A stretch of DNA of 64,000 nucleotides from Cyathus striatus (taxonomy: Eukaryota; Basidiomycota; Agaricomycetes; Agaricales; Nidulariaceae): positions 186,001 to 250,000 of the forward strand of contig JAOVFP010000022.1 of NCBI GenBank assembly GCA_025738555.1, written 5' to 3'. Of the stretch, positions 48,497-60,017 are shown in pieces; positions within the stretch are counted from its first letter, which is position 1; the number at the start of each line of letters is the position of its first letter. The translations under genes and the position numbers were made by a program. The notes under the pieces were generated by a model. That model was not told the origin of the DNA. It made no database searches and saw only the letters and a list, made by a program, of their open reading frames with translations.

Positions 48497-48702
48497 TCTA
48501 ACTTAATGATGAAATTAAAACATATAATAACGACAGGAAGCCTGTGTCGCAGTGGTCTGTTTTAATTCTAATGTCTTACAGTAGTACGCAAGTCCTATAT
48601 GTACCGGGTTCCGATTTAGTCGTTAACCGAAATACCGTAGAGCCGAAGGGCGGAGCTCAAAAACTTTGACGTAGTCGAGCGTGGTTGTCCGGCTTTCCAT
48701 AT

Positions 48703-48840
48703 TTTAGTATACTGACGTTTGCTGACGTTAAGCCCATATGAAAGTAGCAGTCGGCGGCGAGGTGTTGGAGAGGGCTTTGTCAGAGACATCGAGCGCTAAC
48801 GTGAAGCGGTATCCGTACTCTACGCTGCTAAAGAATTTAT
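48703..48840 (+). repeat. Distal half of a repeat split by the outer element
   Basis: TTTTAGTATACTGACGTTTG and the next about 110 bases (TGACGTTAAGCCCATATG, GTAGCAGTCGGCGGCGAGG, GAGAGGGCTTTGTCAGAG, CGCTAACGTGAAGCGGTATCC) match 53768-53873 almost exactly. At 53.7 kb this half is contiguous with the half found here at 32500-32902. Confidence 0.75.
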
Positions 48841-50482
48841 TATGGAAGAGATAGAGGCGAGAGGGACTTGGGGTTGACAGGAGAGGGGCGAGCGCAATGA
48901 AAGGAATAATCTGGGTCTGACATTGCTCAGCTGAACGCCAGATGTTGGCTACATCCGTTTTGCCCATTCGGATTGAACCAACCATGCTATGAGCTATCAC
49001 CGATCGTCCGTGTCCAATGCCGAACACTCCGTCAATGCTCGGTACGTTGAAAGAGTGAGAATGAGTGAGGAATTTGGTGAAAACACATGGAGATCATAAA
49101 TATTTCTAATTCACGTGGCCAGTTTTTCAGCTTGTCAAAAAAATTCCAGTGTGCACTGTGCATTAAGTACTTTCGACCCTATGTAAGGAGACTACTTGTC
49201 TGAAGGTGTACTGTTAAGTACGGAGCATGACAGTGTCCAATCTGTCACTGGTGTTCTAAACGAGTTGTCGGGTTTGTTGCGAGGTGTTGAAGTAAGATAC
49301 AAGTCTTATAGGGTTATTAAGACTTGTATAGGATTTTAAGGGAAGTAGTGAAGGTGTTTTTGAAGTGTTTGGGGTAGAAAAATGCGAAGTTAGCTAAGGT
49401 TCTTGCCTGTGCAAGAGCTTTAACTAATAATAAAACTGGGCAGTACTGAGTATTAAGCAGATGAGAACAGAAGTGCACTAAGTTTCTACAGCTAGAAGCT
49501 TAGTGTGAATAACAGATAAGTGCTGAGTGTGAATCGAACTGGAATTGACTTAGGGATGTAGCTACATGAGAGGGGTTTATATACTTTTTTGGAACTACCT
49601 AGGTAGAAATATGTACCATGATTAATAACACAGTAAGTAAGAATGATTTGTAGCAAAGGAATAAAGATAAAGGTAGGGGAATAAAGAAAAGAGGAAAGGA
49701 ATATGTATAAAGGGCGCGCGGCGGCATCGGATAAAGTAATATTGATGCGAGCGCTTTGCCGGGCGTTGTGATTGGTCAGCGCTAAGTCACGTGCCTTTCG
49801 GTACGGTGTTTACTTTGGCGCGTCGGTTTTTAGGATACTACTCAGCGCGTTAACTTTAGCGCTTGCTGAGTAATGCTTGATCGATTAGTAATATTGCGAA
49901 CTTTATCGAAATTTGTAATGATCTTTTTCAGAATAATCGAGGGTGTGGAATATTGTTATGGTTCCGAGATCAGGGTGATATGGGTAAGGTAAATTCTAAT
50001 TGGTCAGAGTAAGTACAGGGACCGGCAGACTATGTATATTAGGTAGTTTTGTACATAGGCCGGCAGGGTTCCCTACACCTATGTCCCGCCCAAGTTCCAC
50101 TGGCATCTTGGTATTCTCTGCCACAACAGTCAACTCATTAGCCTTCACACTGTTGAAATTATATTCGTCACGAAAACTGATCCCCGTTTGAAACATGACT
50201 AGCGTCGTTCCGATTCCTTGCCGCCAATACAGATTGAATGGATCCATGCGAAGCTTTAAAGCATTGAACCTCTATGTATATACACTCTGACACCTGTACG
50301 AAATATACTACAAATTTAAAGGATTTTATGAATATAACATGCTTCAAAACAGCGGTACAAAATACAGTAATGTACAGCCAAAATTAAATTAATGTTCCAT
50401 TCTCCCTGTCCATATTTAAATACCCACAAGTCAGTTCGCTTCCCCTTTTCTTAATGCAAATGTTTCAGCCAACCTCTGTGTT
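48841..50482. other. Intergenic DNA downstream of the minus-strand NACHT gene
   Basis: A fragment of the dispersed module lies at 48960-49010 (CATTCGGATTGAACC). A minus-strand ORF of 83 codons (50247-49996, starting MDPFNLYWRQGIGTTL) has protein-like composition and a clear ATG, but I recognise no family; it is 236 bp beyond the NACHT stop. The rest is unremarkable. Confidence 0.35.
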
Positions 50483-52874
50483 TCATTCGGAGTCAGAACC
50501 AGAATCTGAATCATCTTTGTCTTCATAGTCTGAAAACCCTTTTAGACACTCAGGGCTATCACATTTCTGGTATGCATCTTTTAGTTCAGTGATATCAGAT
50601 AATTAAAATTGCACATACCGTTAAAAACTCATTAATATGCATCTGCAGTATTTCCATCCTCCATTTCTCAAGTCCAAATCTTTGCAGTGAATTCATAAAT
50701 TTTATATGGTTGGAAATGATGTAGTGAGCTAAATCTTCAAAGGGTATAGCTGATGTGCTAAAGAGGTACTTGAACATATAGAAGTACAACTCTATTGGTA
50801 GATTACTGTGAAAATCAGTGAGGGTTAATTTGACCGTGTAATAGCATGAAGTACAACATACATGTGATCTGCCTCTATAATCCATTTTATCAAATACTTG
50901 ATCAGGCGGGAGTGACGAACACTTTTTTTATCATATCCAGATTTCATTTTTCCATTATCTAAAATGAAATAATTTTCATTGCTGACAAGCATGTCATTTT
51001 TTACATTTGAGCTGTATATACCCAATTGACTCCAGAATTTCCCTTCATCACATAATTGAATAAGCCAACTGCATATTCTTGATAATAAGAAGCTGTTACT
51101 GCCATCAATGTCAAATGCACCACTAGGAGCCTCCAAATAGATTAGAAAGAAATCGCCTTCTTCCCTACTAGGATAGTATTTAATGTGTTCCTCTGTTCGA
51201 CGATTTTCATAAAACTGAGATCCAATGGAGTGTTCACCATTAAATATTAATCTTAAAACCACATCTCCAATAATTGTAAAGAAAGTCCACCAACTGTCTC
51301 TGGTATTGTGTGGTATTAAAACATTAAAGCATCTGGGTCCAAATTTATCTGATATGATATCCACCCACTTCTCAGTAGTTCTTGATAGAAATACAAAAAA
51401 GAAATCCCAAAAGTAGGATTTGGTTTTTGAGTTTGTAATTGTATGTTCTTCATAAATATGATACATAATTTGCATGGAAATATAACCCTTGATATCTTGC
51501 ATACCAATATAAAAGGGGCCGGCCCTTTCGTTATGCATTATATATTCACTAAATGATGCATGAAAAAAGAAAGGTTCCTCAAAGAAGTACTCTGGAACTC
51601 TAATAATTGAGTGAAGGTCTGCAAGTAGAATACGAACATCTTGTATTGTTACTGACAGAAATTGTGCCATAAAATTTATATTTAGTTCAATTTCAAGTTC
51701 ACTGCATAGCATCATAAATATAGGAGATATTTCCGCATAAGTGGCTTTTGTTGAGTTAAGAATAAATGTATATAAAGCATCAATTTCGGCAAATGGATTT
51801 TCATCTTGGGCAGTGCAGCGTACTGCCAAAATCTTCTCCAATTGATATATAGGATTGCTTCTGTGGTCATCAATAAATCTAATAACTGTAGCAGGATATA
51901 TGAACTGCCCAGATGCCTTTTCAACAATAGACATTATTTGTTCCTCTGGTGGCCATTGGAGACTCCAGGATATCCTGTGAGATGTCCTAATATCTTCAAA
52001 TTTTTCTCTCAGAAATAACTCAATATCTTGATCAGGTTGAAACCTCTCATCCAATTCCAACATAGAACAGTTAGGAGATATATCATACCCCCTGAATGTA
52101 GTCCTAATTTCAAGTTCAGGTCGACTAAATATAATGAACCGCAAGCAAACTCTGAGTCGAGATTTAGACAGAACTTTCACAATGCTTTGTATAATTGAAC
52201 ATTGAATACGAGGATTGTAGCATTCATCCAGTCCATCAATAATCATACACTTTACACCTTCAAAATCAGTTTCTAAGTAATATTCCAATGGTTCAACTAT
52301 GAGCTTTTGGATCTGAAGCTCCAATGATTTTGAGAATATTTGCGGGTCGAGTTTGACGGCCCTAGAAATATACTTTTTGCTTTCATGAACGTTTGTTGCA
52401 AGTTGGTACGCGAGCGTCGGAACCAACGGATCTGCCTTATTTCGTGTGCTTGAATTTCGAGAGAATGCAAAGAACCCACACAATATATCATTCATATCTT
52501 CTCTTTCAGCCACTGATCGAGCAATAGCAGATTTGCCTGCACCGGCAGGCCCATGTACCCACTGCATTACTTTATTCTTGTTGCTTTCATTTTTAACCCA
52601 ATTGACAATCTCAGTCTGGACGCTTTCACGTGTACGCGGATGACACTTGGGTTGATCATACGACTCGCTTGAGTCATGGAAAGCTTTTGTGGCCACATGT
52701 TTCTGTAGTAATTCAAATCCTACATTCACGTAAGTTGTGTCGCAATACACTAGATTTAGCTGAATATAGCTCACCAAGGTCATCGTTTGTACTGGTATTG
52801 TATTGCCATTGATTCTCTACCTGAACAATAGGACCATTTATGCTAAAGTTGTTTGCCCCTTGGAATGCAGGCAT
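50483..52874 (-). CDS. NACHT-domain NLR-type receptor (intact)
   Basis: Predicted minus-strand exons are 52874-52775, 52719-50862, 50805-50619 and 50566-50483 (introns 55, 56 and 52 bp), total 2,229 nt, 742 residues. The N-terminal exon encodes MPAFQGANNFSINGP, which ends in a phase-1 splice to GFELLQKHV. Then AFHDSSESYDQPKCHPRTR, the usual lead-in to Agaricomycete NACHT domains; P-loop GPAGAGKS (residues about 90-97); IIDGLDEC (about 193-200); LRFIIFSRPELEIR; and a long alpha-helical C-terminal region with HASFSEYI. The protein ends in an acidic tail (DYEDKDDSDSGSDSE). By family this is a signal-transducing NTPase linked to incompatibility or immunity; no repeat-type sensor (WD40, ANK, TPR) is fused. 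The splice model is supported exon by exon by the disrupted paralogue at 25-29 kb. Confidence 0.85.
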
Positions 52875-53335
52875 CTCAGTATCGTTGCTGATATGCGTAT
52901 GGTGGTGGGTGGTTGGAAAGGAAGGGATGACTCGGTCAACTTATCAATCGTGTTACATATATCTGACAATATGGAGAGCGCTTCTTTACCCATCTGAGCA
53001 ACTGACTAGCCAATCTCCGTTTGCATACTTTTAGCAGTGGGAGAATCTTCATACAACATGACAATCTCGTGACCATCGATGTTGCGTATACATACACCCC
53101 AGACAATAAGTAGTGAATCGGATCACGGTATAGATGGTACACCCCGATATTTACACCTTCTAAAAAGGCTAATTTACGCATCGGTGCGAGAACAATACTC
53201 TGAATGTGTTACAATTTGTACCATATATAGCGTGATCTGATTCAGTCCTGTCGGAGGTGATATTTGACAACCTCTTCTATCAAACTCTCGTGGCATGATT
53301 AACGCCCACTACCCGATCTATTTCATAATCAATTG
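52875..53335. other. Upstream region of the minus-strand NACHT gene
   Basis: No gene recognised. No convincing TATA box; pyrimidine stretches on the minus strand before the start codon may be the promoter. A minus-strand ORF at 53181-52936 is unconvincing. Confidence 0.35.
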
Positions 53336-53339
53336 TTAC

Positions 53340-55660
53340 CCTCTGTAAAAACGGAAATTTAGGTCAGAGGAACGAAGAAGAGATATAGCGGTGGGGGAAA
53401 GAAAAGGAAGCGAAAGAGATAGATGGAATTGTGGGGAATAAACGTGGAGAAACAAACCTAGGGGACTAAGGTACGGGACGGAAGGCAGAAAGAAGTACTT
53501 AGACTTTAGTACACCCAACGAATGCTTCTAGAGTGTGCACTATTTGTCTTCTCGAAAACGAGCCTATGTTGCCCAAAGTCACCGCCGTAACACCCTCCCA
53601 AATCTCATCATGAACATCAACAGCCGCCTCTCTCTCACTTCTTGACCCACGTCCTCCGTCATCATAACAAGTATGATCAGCTCCCTGAATGTAACCATTC
53701 TCTAAGCATTAGTGGCCTTAGCGAAAGAGGACTGAGGAGGCATCCCGGACAGTAGGTGACGGCTTAGTATACTGACGTTTGCTGACGTTAAGCCCATATG
53801 AAAGTAGCAGTCGGCGGCGAGGCGTTGGAGAGGGCTTTGTCAGAGTCATCGAGCGCTAACGTGAAGCGGTATCCCTAGAGAAGGAAGGGAAAGAAAAATG
53901 TGAATCGAAATGCGTATGGGGGTAAAATGGGAGAAGAAAGAAGGTGAACGAAAATATGGAAGAGAGGCGAAGAGAACATGGAAGAAATGAAGAACGAAGA
54001 CAAGGATAACGTGTATCTCTTAACAAGTCTCCAAATCGAGAAAAATGGAGAAGAGGAACGAAAAGAACAAGAGAATATGAAGGTGGGTCAACAACAAGAA
54101 TGAGAAACGGAAGCTGTTGGGAGAAAAAGAAATAATGTGAAAATAATGTGGAAGAATGTCGACGGGTATAGTTCCCAGTGCGAGGAACGAGAAGTGAAAA
54201 AGGCTCTTGCTCTCGAAGAGTCCATAGGACTGTGACTATCGGAGCGGTAAACGAGAAGCCGATACGATATAACTTGATATAACGCTCATATAGGAGAGTG
54301 AAAGTAGGACACATACCACCGAAACCGTGCGCCAGCACGAGCCACCCAGGCACCCCAAGCCAAACAGGAACCAGCATACCGCGGCAAAATGCAGGCGAAT
54401 CAAAACCACGCTCAGTACTTGCATAACCAGAGCGATCAAAGAATGGAACAACATCGGCGCTATGAACCTAGCCCCCGGAAGGGAGACGAAGAAAAGCAGG
54501 AGTGTGCACTACCCACTAAACGAGCGAATGTGTTGATAGGAAATGAAAACCCTCCAGGAGACTCGAATAATCCGAGAACGAAAAACAGGAAAAAGATCAT
54601 AGTTTCGAATGCTCGCAAGGTGGCGTAGCACCCCCTGCAGACTTGTGGTGACGGAACGAAAGAAAAGATGGAAAGAAGAGAGCAAATTTGGTGGAAAGGT
54701 GAAGGGGGCGGTAAAAGAGAGTGCGTAAAGATTATGGCGGGCCGAGGTACCCCGCACTACCCCACCAACAGAGATCAAGGAAGAGTGAAGGAAAGGGATG
54801 AGACACAAGCGATGGGCATTGAAAAGCGGCAAAACGAAAGCCATGCACAGAGGGACCATGCATGGTAAGAAGAAAGCGGTACGCATGAACGTACGTGGGA
54901 AGGGGGACGAAGGGACCAGAGAAGCATGAAGCCGACAAAAGTATTTGTAGAATCGTATACAAGACGGTAGAAGTAGAAAACAGAGGAATGAACACCAGGA
55001 AGCGACATAGAACGAAAACAAGATACAAAAACAGAGAAACCTGCTTACCAGTACCAATTAGAATCTCCCTAACCCTATATTATCCAATCCAGCATGTCTT
55101 CAAGGCCTCTACCGGATGGGTGAATGTAAGCTACGAAGCTACATCGTGTCATCGAAGAGCTTGCGACCCGACGTTGTGTCTATACTCGAGTCTAAGAGAT
55201 GCACAATATACGCATTGATGCATGCTTTCTTCAGTCACACACAGAGAAGGCCAGGATTGGATAGCTTGTTATACGGATAGCGAAAGAGCACGAAGCGACA
55301 ACGCTCGTGTTGAATCTGTCGATGCGGTGGGGAGACGTTACTTAGCATAGGAACGAGGGATATAAGTGAGACGACGGAGACATACCTTGTATTTTGACGA
55401 GGCTAGCGGTCGTTGATTCATTATGGGCTTGGATGATATCACTTCAGGGAGAAGGAAGGAGAGGCAACAAGCAGGTCCAGGAGGCAGCAGGGAGGCCGCT
55501 GCAGCGGAGACGGAGCCCGAAGTTCGAACACTTCTCAAGCTTACGTAAAATCCTATTCGGATTGAACAGAACCACGCTCCGGCCTATCCCCGAGTCACAC
55601 TTCCAGTCACACGCCCAGGCAAATTCAAGCCACGGTGATGCGTCCTCCTCTTATTGAGCT
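53340..55660 (-). repeat. Degraded dispersed modules, copy D
   Basis: 53340-53770 repeats 32500-32902; 53768-53873 repeats 48703-48808; 53880-55660 is the minus-strand counterpart of copies A-C, with GAAACCTGCTTACCAGTACC (about 55038), CCGGATGGGTGAATG (about 55113) and the TTCGGATTGAACAGAACC end (about 55558). Many ORFs on both strands are composition artefacts. The uninterrupted stretch at 53745-53800 is a relative of the insertion site of the 15.8-kb element. Confidence 0.65.
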
Positions 55661-56820
55661 CAGTTGTACTGCCGTGGAATTCTTATGAATTAAGTTGGAA
55701 AGAGCGAAAGTAACACATAAATATGACCAGTTACACAGTATAAGCTACAGAATAAGCATACATGTAACATATTCACTCCAGAATAAACCGAAAGAGGAAC
55801 GATGGAGGCCTAGAGAACGACACTGGAAGAAGTAGGCCTTAACATGCAGGTTCGAAAATATTCGAAGGAAGGGCAGTACATATTTAAGTTGAGAGGTGGA
55901 AGAATATTGTTGATGGTATACTAGTTGATAATCTTCGACTCTACTTACAATCGCTCACACCATAACTTTGCCGGATCGATTGCGGGGAGACAATAATATG
56001 AAAGGCTATCAGATATTTTGGGAATCGATCCTATCGCACGTTGTATTCGCGTTAATTTAAACCGTGAGAGAATCGATGAACTTAGCGTGTGGATTCCCAC
56101 CATCGATCCAGCAGTGAGCGGTTGAGCCATTAAAGGTAAGTGGATGTTATCGATTCAAATGTGCTAAAGTTATCATTAGTACATGGACTGCAAGTGATCA
56201 TCGGCACCGCTCAACGCACACAAACGTGTATTGAGAATCAATATTAATCAACCTTTGAATGGCACCCGCAGATCCTAACGTCGCACAGGAAGAATGGCGC
56301 TGAAAAGCTCTGACATACATTCATCTATCGTTTGGGGTGTAATTGATAGTATCGTATGGGATAGCCATAAGCCTAGAGTAAAAATTATATAGCACAGTCG
56401 TATTGATGGAATAAAGGAACGTACAACGAATTCTCTGATGTACGTGCTCATGGTCATAGTTGATTGGCGCTGGAAGATCGATTCGATAGTTATAACGCCC
56501 GTGTCTATATCACATAAATAGATACGAATCGATGACACTGTTACTTCCTTAGCAATATTTATTACCGTCCCATCCTCATGGCGAGTCGCGAAGGGTACCT
56601 AGTCTTTCATATGTATTCTTTTTTTCCTGTAATGCGCTGACAGTAATCACCTTGCTTGCAAGGTATTCTGTCCGGGTTAAAATAGGTTGCACTTTTCGAC
56701 CTTCACGTTCATTCTCCCACGGTCACATGCTCTCACTCGGCTCTCTTCTCAACGGAACGTTGTAAGTTTATCTGTTTCATTCTCTCTGATGCATTCTCCT
56801 CTCCCTTCTCTCGTTTAATC
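55661..56820. other. Repeat-bearing intergenic DNA
   Basis: Contains dispersed repeat copy 2 at about 55920-56200 (CTTACAATCGCTCACACC ... GTGAGCGGTTGAG ... TGCTAAAGTTATCATTAGTA). The ends AATCGCTCAC and GTGAGCGGTT are inverted, so it may be a MITE. No gene. Confidence 0.45.
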
Positions 56821-56845
56821 CCTCCGTCTATTGTGGTACATACCG

Positions 56846-57474
56846 CTACGAAAAATCTATATCTGCGACACGAAACCCGATACCTGGAGGCTGGTAGGTT
56901 TTGACGTGTTGCGTGGCCTGGCAAGGTTGTTCTATATGACTAGCGCTTCGATGACAGGATATTGGGATCCGGTTTCTGCTACGTGGTGAAACTATCGCTT
57001 GTGGTCTTTGTTTGTCGAGCTGGGGCCTGTCGGGATCGTTGTACTCGTGTAAGGGTGGGATGTCGTATTTCTTTGTTCGAGTCACTGTGTGCTCCCTCTG
57101 TCCGTTCTCCCTTGCCTCAAATCCTCTCTCACCATTGTTAATCTCAACCCCCTTATGATGTGGTACTTCTATTTCTTGTTGTGATATGGCACTCGGTATC
57201 AGTTCAAGAGGGAAGGTCTAGAGACTATCATGGGTATGCCATGTGTCTTTGTCTGGTAACGTTCTGACCTATAGGTGTCATAGGCTATGTATCCATAAAA
57301 CCTTTTGCAACACACTACCACAGCATAATAAAAAACGTTGACTAGATCCAGTCTCTCGTCACCTCTAAAATCTATAAGGACAAAATTGGATTCCTTGTAG
57401 GCACGAGTGACAAACCTCGCCTCAAAATCTATCATAAACTCCTTCAGGTATGAATTTAAATCCATCTTACTCAA
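56846..57474 (-). pseudogene. Possible retrotransposon polyprotein fragment
   Basis: Two overlapping minus-strand frames, 57474-57199 (…GYIAYDTYRSERY…IPMIVSR) and about 57215-56846 (TFPLELIPSAISQQEIEVP ... TRTKKYDIPPLHEYNDPDRP), would join with one frameshift at about 57215. The layout, a conserved block ending I.VSR followed by a long Pro/Gln/Arg-rich linker, resembles the segment after integrase in Ty1/Copia polyproteins. No integrase or reverse-transcriptase motifs were found nearby, so the assignment is tentative. Confidence 0.25.
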
Positions 57475-57552
57475 TATTAATATTCTCGTTCATTTATAAC
57501 TGCAGCCAGTCCCAATATTTAACGTCAATGTGATTTCAACAAACATACTTAG

Positions 57553-57810
57553 TTCGTCGCTGTTACCTCCAGCTCGACAGCATTCTTACAAATTTCCCAA
57601 GACTGGTCTACCATTCCAAATCGGCCAACTTGTTCCAGAACTGTAGCCGACTCGCTCAGTACATTATCTGACACCCATCAAATCGTCCGCCCTCCAGCAT
57701 ATGATATGCATGGCTACTTAATCCGACCGCAAATGTATCAAGACCGTCTCCTCGATGCAACGGTTGAAATCATGTTTGAACTTATCGTCCTTTACAAGGA
57801 GATCATTTGA
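57553..57810 (+). other. Protein-like open frame, family uncertain
   Basis: Eighty-five codons open on the plus strand without a start codon, including TLSDTHQIVRPPAYDMHGY and LIRPQMYQDRLLDATVEIM. The PPAYD..G.LI.P..Y..RL..A pattern recalls uncharacterised Agaricomycete proteins often found near transposons, but I cannot name one with confidence. The same frame continues for another 30 codons after the TGA at 57808. Probably a decayed exon. Confidence 0.3.
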
Positions 57811-58785
57811 ACCGACCTCGTATTCGTTACATGGTACATTTACTCGCAATACATACCATTCCTCCGCCTCGTCGCAAGGTCACTCCTCGTGAGGTAAACA
57901 TATTACATAAATTAGACCCTCTAGTAGATTTCCCCTTAAGCACACATTGGTGTACCACATATTAATTTTTGTTTTTAACAAATTAATCAACATTATTATT
58001 TTTTCCTAACAAATGCAAGCAAGGTTTTCGTCGACAACGTCGACACTTCCCAGTACAGTACAGTGTTGGTCCGCTCCTTGGTACACCTGATTGAAATCGG
58101 CATGTATAGCTTCACCTAAAGTGTTTTTGTTAAATCTAAGTACATATTCATGATAAAAGGTATATTGAGAGTAATTATACCAGGTTTTGTGGTGGTTCTA
58201 TAAGTAGCTATGTAAATACGACATAGATTAAAGGAGGGGATGGTTTTCAGGTAAAATTCACTCCTTGAAACAGTTCAGTCACAGGTGTTACTTGCCCGTC
58301 AGAGACGATTTGGCAGAGACAGCGTGACAGGGATCAACAAAATATGATGGAAAGCCTGTCACACAGACGCACATTCTTGCGCACATTTTGTTGTTAGATT
58401 TTTCATGCCACAATGTGCTGCTCAATGAGCATAAAATTTCGTACACATATTCCACCTTTGGGTTCCATTATGCTAATATTTATTTGGAGATGAAAACTTA
58501 ATGTAGTAACAAACTAATTGGCAGCAACAATTGTCTCAAATTAGACATAGCCACTGATTCTGCATCATTCGTTCAACATCTCAACATCCCTTTCACAGAA
58601 ATATTTCAGATTTATTTTCTGAGGAGTTCACACATATTAAAGCACATATGCAAAATATGGCGATGATTGAACGACTGAGGAAGGCAGGAGGGCGGGGTGT
58701 TCCAAGGAGTGATACTGTTTCAAGGAGCGGACTAACACTGTAGTTGCGGAGAAAGAAAGCAGCATCCTGTGATATGTATTTGATA

Positions 58786-59065
58786 ATGACATCTTCGACT
58801 GTGCTTACAATCGCTCACACGATAATTTCGTCGATCGACTACGTGGAAAGAATTTATTAACGCGAACACCACGTGTGTCGTGCGATAGGATCGATCCTCG
58901 AAATGTCTGACAGCTGTTCATATCATTCCAATCATGAGAAAATCGATGAACACGTGGATTCCCATTATCGATGCAGTGCTGAGCCAATTATTTGTAAGGG
59001 TACAAATGAAGTTATCGATTCGAACGTGCTAAAGTTATCATTAGTACGTGCACTGCAATAGATCT
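58786..59065 (+). repeat. Dispersed repeat, copy 3
   Basis: Starts TCTTCGACTGTGCTTACAAT and CGCTCACACGATAA, ends with TGCTAAAGTTATCATTAGTA. The order of landmarks is the same as in copy 2 at about 55920-56200. It lies about 1 kb upstream of the second TPR NLR. Confidence 0.6.
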
Positions 59066-59904
59066 ACTCTGCAGGAGTTAGAGGAGTAATATCGTGAATT
59101 AGAGTACTCATGATCCATCTGCGCTGGAATATATGATGTATAACGGCAGTACACTAGCAGGAAAGAACGAGGAATGTAAGAAGGTAATCAGAAGGTGATT
59201 AAAACACAAAAAGAATAACGCAAAACAGAACTAAGAAACGAACAACTCACCAGTACACGTCGGGTACGCACCTCACTCACAATACACTGTACCACTGTAC
59301 ACCACCACCCCAGCCTGAATATCATGTAGTATTGCTGCAGAGGCTCCGTTCTACTGAATTCATATGGAGGGCCGTATTTCATACAACAAAGGCTCTTCAG
59401 TCCACAACGATAGAGCGTATTGCTGTAGCCACGTCGTTCACCTTGTCGTATCCGATTTTGTAACATGTCCGCAACGTGCGAGCGGCAGGGTGTAGGATTG
59501 TTTTGACGTCTCTGAGACTGTCTGCAGTAAGTCGGCATTACCTGTATGTTACGTTAGTATGGGTGACGGAGGATTTTGAGACAGAGACAGATCTTCATCA
59601 TGTTACGAGCCTATAGATAGCAAACAGCGCAGCAAAACGAGTACTAGGCACTTCAATGCTCCATGCCTTCCATAGTACTTTTGTACCTCATTCGTTCTAA
59701 ATATCGCCGGGAACTGATTCGGTCCTGACTAACAGAAGCACGTATAACGGTATAAGTAAGTATATTTTTAATGTCTTAGCTGTCAACACACTGCTTTGAA
59801 ATGTTCAGCTGATCAGTGCTGTGAGAACGATAGGCACTATAGATACATTATCATGACAGATCCATCAAGGCAGTGCACGCGAGTCGAGCGAAAATAGGTA
59901 AGAT
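59066..59904. other. Intergenic DNA upstream of the second TPR NLR
   Basis: No gene recognised. A minus-strand ORF of 116 codons (59538-59188) is Cys/Arg-rich and shows no family features. Confidence 0.4.
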
Positions 59905-60017
59905 TAAGTTTGATATGACCAGTTGCTGCAGAATGCTGTGAAGCCACGCAGCATATAACTACTGCAGCTGATTGAAACCACCCCCCACAATCTACACTGA
60001 ATACTCAAACAGTCATT
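59905..60017 (+). promoter_or_regulatory. Core promoter of the second TPR NLR
   Basis: TATAA at 59954-59958 (context GCATATAACTA), 64 bp before the ATG. Flanking blocks GTTTGATATGACC, GCAGCTGATTGAA, CTACACTGAA and ACTCAA match those before the paralogue at 4441-4553. Confidence 0.6.

Larger units (their letters stand above)
32911..48701. mobile_element. 15.8-kb TIR element (outer member of a nested pair)
   Basis: Both ends read ATGGAAAGCCGGACAACCAC inward and continue as long inverted repeats (left about 32911-33178, right about 48497-48701), sharing GTCAAAGTTTTTGAGCTCCG, CGGCTCTACGG, AACCCGGTACAT and GTAAGACATTAGAATTAA. The left copy has about 55 extra bases. Flanks are GTTTTAGT (32903-32910) and ATTTTAGT (48702-48709), an 8-bp target duplication with one mismatch. 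The flanks, joined, recreate the sequence found uninterrupted at about 53745-53800, which serves as an empty-site relative. No transposase is recognisable; the inter-TIR space holds the second element below plus unassigned DNA. Confidence 0.8.

Noticed and set aside
32903..48709. Reading the large elements as Polintons (6-bp duplications TTTTAG and ATGAAG)
   Set aside because: The duplications extend to 7-8 bp, TIRs do not start with AG, and no DNA polymerase B, integrase, ATPase or capsid genes are recognisable.
52630..52812. YADD-containing ORF suggesting reverse transcriptase
   Set aside because: It is the antisense of the NACHT gene's 5' exons (region encoding YDQPKCHP); no other RT motifs surround it.
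53856..55057. Long minus-strand ORFs of 173 and 182 codons
   Set aside because: Phe/Ser/Leu-rich translations of the purine/pyrimidine-biased repeat; other copies of the repeat do not keep these frames.
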